Under the pieces are notes generated by a model. It saw only the letters and a list, made by a program, of their open reading frames with translations, did not search any database and was not told where the DNA came from. Both the position numbers and the translations under genes were made by a program. 14,349 nucleotides of DNA from Solirubrobacterales bacterium (GTDB lineage: Bacteria; Actinomycetota; Thermoleophilia; Solirubrobacterales; Solirubrobacteraceae): NCBI GenBank assembly GCA_003157595.1, contig PMKB01000062.1:1-14349 (forward strand), in the 5' to 3' direction. Within the stretch, counting starts at the first letter, position 1, and every line of letters begins with the position of its first letter. Below, piece by piece: positions 12,658-14,349 of the stretch.

Positions 12658-12691
12658 CGTGGGGCCGGCGCGCGACCGCGCCGGCCCCACG
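12658..12691. terminator. Very stable 15-bp perfect hairpin with CGAC loop
   Basis: CGTGGGGCCGGCGCG pairs without a mismatch with CGCGCCGGCCCCACG around a four-base loop CGAC. It is symmetric, so it could stop transcription from either side. With the stems before and after it, this makes three hairpins in about 100 bases, more than an ordinary terminator needs. Confidence 0.55.
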
Positions 12692-12703
12692 AATACTTGC
12701 GCT

Positions 12704-12721
12704 CGGCGGCGAAAGCCGCCG
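12704..12721 (+). other. GNRA-tetraloop hairpin CGGCGGC-GAAA-GCCGCCG
   Basis: A seven-pair GC stem capped by GAAA, a classic GNRA tetraloop that is stable and often used for RNA-RNA or RNA-protein contacts. It is the third hairpin between the surface-protein and collagen-like genes. It could be part of a small RNA, an mRNA-end structure, or a redundant terminator. Confidence 0.4.
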
Positions 12722-12771
12722 CATAAGAGCTTCGTGAGCAGCCGCAACCTGTGGCGTCGCGCCGAGTTCCC

Positions 12772-12785
12772 TGGTCTATAGACCA
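12772..12785. promoter_or_regulatory. Perfect 14-bp palindrome TGGTCTATAGACCA before the collagen-like gene
   Basis: It is its own reverse complement and lies just before GGAGG (12791-12795), the Shine-Dalgarno of the gene starting at 12802. It overlaps TCTATA, which could serve as a -10 box. The position fits an operator for a dimeric repressor. It could also fold as a small RNA hairpin that affects translation. Confidence 0.5.
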
Positions 12786-12801
12786 CGAATGGAGGCATCG
12801 C

Positions 12802-13509
12802 ATGCGACGCATTTTTCGAGTGAGATCCACGGCGGCGAAGCTGGCGCTGGTTGGCGCGCTGTTCGCGGCGCTCGGCGGCGTTGCCTACGCGGCCACCAGC
12901 AGCTCGTTCGTCGGGACAAACGGCGCGATCACCGGCTGCGCGCAGAAAAACGGCGGCCAGGTGCACATCTGGAAGCCGGGCCACGGCTGCTCGGGCGGCT
13001 GGGTGAGCGTCACCTTCGCAGCCAACGGCACGCGCGGACCGGCCGGAGCGCCCGGAGCAACCGGCGCCACCGGTGCCACCGGTGCGACCGGCCCGGCGAA
13101 CCCGGCGGCGACCACTGTCGACGGTCAGACGGTCACCAAGCTGCTGCTGAAGGAGCCGACGCCCGCGTCGGGCACCTCGACCGCGACGCTCTACAGCACC
13201 GACGGCCTGACGATCCTCGCGAACTGCGACAGCTCCGGAAACGCCAGCCTCCAGGCCAACGGCCCGGCGAGCGCGGACTCCGAGCTGACGGTCAGCGGCC
13301 GCGACAACACCGGGAGCTTCGGCAGCCAGACGAGCACGCTCGGAGCGGCGAGCCTTGCGCCGCTCGGCCCGGCCAACGCCGGTGAGACAGCGTTCTCCTA
13401 CGCCAGCGCCGCCGGGCAGACGGTCACGGGCAACATCGGCTACCAGAACGCGACCTCGTTCGGCAGCTACGCCGGCTGCGGCTTCTTCGGCACCGTCGTC
13501 TCGGGCTAG
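12802..13509 (+). CDS. Secreted collagen-like protein (235 aa)
   Basis: A basic N-terminus (MRRIFRVRSTAAK) followed by a hydrophobic stretch and AYA|AT indicates a signal peptide cut after about residue 30. The mature protein has a short domain with two cysteines (C46 and C63) framing the GCAQKNGGQVHIW segment. Then comes a collagen-like run of seven Gly-X-Y triplets (about 79-99, GPAGAPGATGATGATG...). A Ser/Thr/Gly/Ala-rich C-terminal domain of about 130 residues follows, with cysteines at about 159 and 228. Such proteins are common in Thermoleophilia and are presumed to be surface or matrix components, but no function is established. The start is set by GGAGG six bases upstream; an in-frame ATG at 12751 lacks an RBS. 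The palindrome upstream suggests regulated expression. Confidence 0.85.
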   Translation: MRRIFRVRSTAAKLALVGALFAALGGVAYAATSSSFVGTNGAITGCAQKNGGQVHIWKPGHGCSGGWVSVTFAANGTRGPAGAPGATGATGATGATGPANPAATTVDGQTVTKLLLKEPTPASGTSTATLYSTDGLTILANCDSSGNASLQANGPASADSELTVSGRDNTGSFGSQTSTLGAASLAPLGPANAGETAFSYASAAGQTVTGNIGYQNATSFGSYAGCGFFGTVVSG

Positions 13510-13537
13510 CAGCCTCGCGCAACAGCCCGCGAGCGCG

Positions 13538-13574
13538 GGCCCGCGCTGTCGCCGTTGAGGCGGCGGCGCGGGCC
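13538..13574. terminator. Long two-step hairpin after the collagen-like gene
   Basis: GGCCCGCGC (13538-13546) pairs with GCGCGGGCC (13566-13574), and inside it CGCC (13550-13553) pairs with GGCG (13559-13562) around GTTGA. A smaller hairpin CCCGC-GAGC-GCGGG lies immediately before. It is probably a transcription terminator. Confidence 0.55.
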
Positions 13575-13612
13575 GGTTCGTCGCCCCTCAGCGCCGGGTA
13601 GGCTGCATGCCC

Positions 13613-13891
13613 ATGGGACTGCGCACCGCCCTGCGGCGGATCGGACCGCTCGGCACCGCCCTGACACTCGGGCAGCTCGGGCTGGTGGCACACCGCCACT
13701 GGCACACGATCCCCGCCGAGCATCGAACGCGGCTGGCGCACCTGCTGCGCAAGTCCAGGGGCAAGCCCTCGAATCTGTCGCGCTCGGAGCGCCACGAGCT
13801 GCGGAAGCTCGTGCGTGCGCTCGAGGTATCGCGCCTGGTGCGCAGCGGCGCCAAGAGCGCGCTCGGCATGCGCCGCCGAATCGGCTCCTGA
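13613..13891 (+). CDS. Small basic hypothetical protein (92 aa)
   Basis: The protein starts MGLRTALRRIGPLGTALTLG. It has a mildly hydrophobic helix near the N-terminus (about 10-27) and then a strongly basic, helical body (LRKSRGKPSNLSRSERHELR, then KLVRALEVSRLVRSGAKSAL), pI clearly high. I do not recognise a family. Its basic character suggests binding to nucleic acid or to the membrane surface. I chose the ATG at 13613 over 13607 because a TAGGCT box (13599-13604) lies eight bases before it, the same arrangement as in the GASH gene, indicating a leaderless message. It converges on clpB and shares a terminator with it. Confidence 0.65.
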   Translation: MGLRTALRRIGPLGTALTLGQLGLVAHRHWHTIPAEHRTRLAHLLRKSRGKPSNLSRSERHELRKLVRALEVSRLVRSGAKSALGMRRRIGS

Positions 13892-13893
13892 GC

Positions 13894-13923
13894 GCGTGAG
13901 GCAGCGCTTGCGGCGCCTCACGC
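13894..13923. terminator. Shared hairpin between convergent small gene and clpB
   Basis: GCGTGAGGC (13894-13902) is perfectly complementary to GCCTCACGC (13915-13923). The right arm includes the clpB stop codon (13918-13920) and the left arm begins two bases after the small gene's stop. It is suited to stopping transcription from both sides. Confidence 0.6.
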
Positions 13924-14349
13924 GGCGGCGGCCACGCCCGCCTTCTCGAACACGATCGCCCCGTCGTCGGCCGCGACCCTGATCGCGTCGCCTTCGCGGA
14001 TGGAGCCGTCCAGCATGCCGGTCGCGAGGCGGTCCACCAGCTGCTTCTGCACCACGCGCTTGAGCGGCCGGGCGCCGTAGACGGGGTCGTAGCCGAGGTC
14101 GCCGAGCAGCGTGCGCGCTGCAGCGGAGATCTCGAGTGTGATCTTGCGCTCGGCGAGGCGCTCGACCACGCGGCGCAGCTGCAGCGTGACGATCTCGCCG
14201 AGTTGCTCGCGCGAGAGCGGCTCGAATTCGACGATGTCGTCGAGGCGGTTGATGAACTCGGGCTTGAAATGCTCGAGCAGCGCTTCGCGCAGCCCGCCGG
14301 GCTCCGGGCGGATGTTCGAAGTCATGATCAGCACGGTGTTCTTGAAGTC
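13918..14349 (-). CDS. clpB: ATP-dependent chaperone ClpB, C-terminal part, runs off right edge
   Basis: ClpB is a hexameric AAA+ disaggregase that works with DnaK to rescue aggregated proteins in the cytoplasm. The last 143 codons are present. DFKNTVLIMTSN at the edge is the sensor-1 region of the second AAA+ module, HFKPEFINRLDDIVEFEPLS follows with the arginine-finger segment (NRLD), and GYDPVYGARPLKRVVQKQLV is the sensor-2 motif of the D2 small domain. A short Ala-rich tail ends the protein. These motifs, and DPVYGARPLKR in particular, are typical of ClpB and the related ClpA/ClpC, and the spacing favours ClpB. The reading frame stays open to the window end. Confidence 0.9.
   Translation of the reverse strand, partial: DFKNTVLIMTSNIRPEPGGLREALLEHFKPEFINRLDDIVEFEPLSREQLGEIVTLQLRRVVERLAERKITLEISAAARTLLGDLGYDPVYGARPLKRVVQKQLVDRLATGMLDGSIREGDAIRVAADDGAIVFEKAGVAAAA

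Overview
The window looks like chromosomal DNA of a very GC-rich Gram-positive bacterium, most likely an actinomycete-type lineage. Thermoleophilia/Solirubrobacterales is my best guess, from the codon bias, the secreted collagen-like protein and the Ig-repeat wall protein, but I could not confirm it. Several genes seem to use leaderless transcripts: a TAnnnT -10 box lies only 6-9 bases before the start codon (purD, both outer passenger genes of the mobile element, the methyltransferase, the GASH gene and the small gene before clpB).

Layout. (1) 1-240: the 5' end of purD on the minus strand. (2) 292-3785: a complete 3,494-bp IS1595-type mobile element. It is bounded by 28-bp terminal inverted repeats (25 of 28 identical) and by an exact 8-bp target duplication, GGTATCAC. 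It carries an IS1595/ISXO2-like DDE transposase plus passengers: two membrane-protein genes reading apart on its left side, and on its right side a coiled-coil/winged-helix protein, a tRNA-Ala-like RNA fold and a 60-residue protein overlapping the transposase 3' end on the opposite strand. The element landed in what was an 81-bp divergent intergenic region between purD and a methyltransferase gene, and left both start regions intact. (3) 3824-4579: a class I SAM methyltransferase. (4) 4633-8368: a tight four-gene operon with start/stop junctions touching or overlapping (TGA|ATG, ATGA, GTGA). I read it as GASH (all-helical protein), Double-GTPase 1, Double-GTPase 2 and a short GAP1. This is the GTPase-centred system predicted from comparative genomics to be a conflict/defence or signalling module. 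It is the most interesting coding system in the window. (5) 8567-12616: a 1,349-residue surface protein with one membrane anchor, a conserved N-terminal domain, a seven-bladed YVTN-like propeller and six Ig-like repeats of about 99 residues. (6) 12802-13509: a secreted collagen-like protein. (7) 13613-13891: a small basic hypothetical protein. (8) 13918-14349: the 3' end of clpB on the minus strand, sharing a hairpin terminator with the small gene.

How it fits together. The two P-loop GTPases, the helical GASH protein and GAP1 are almost certainly translated together and should act as one complex. No toxin, nuclease or membrane effector is visible in the operon, so its output is either inside GASH/GAP1 or elsewhere. 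The mobile element is self-contained. A half-site from its terminal repeats recurs as a perfect palindrome inside the transposase promoter, which suggests self-regulation.
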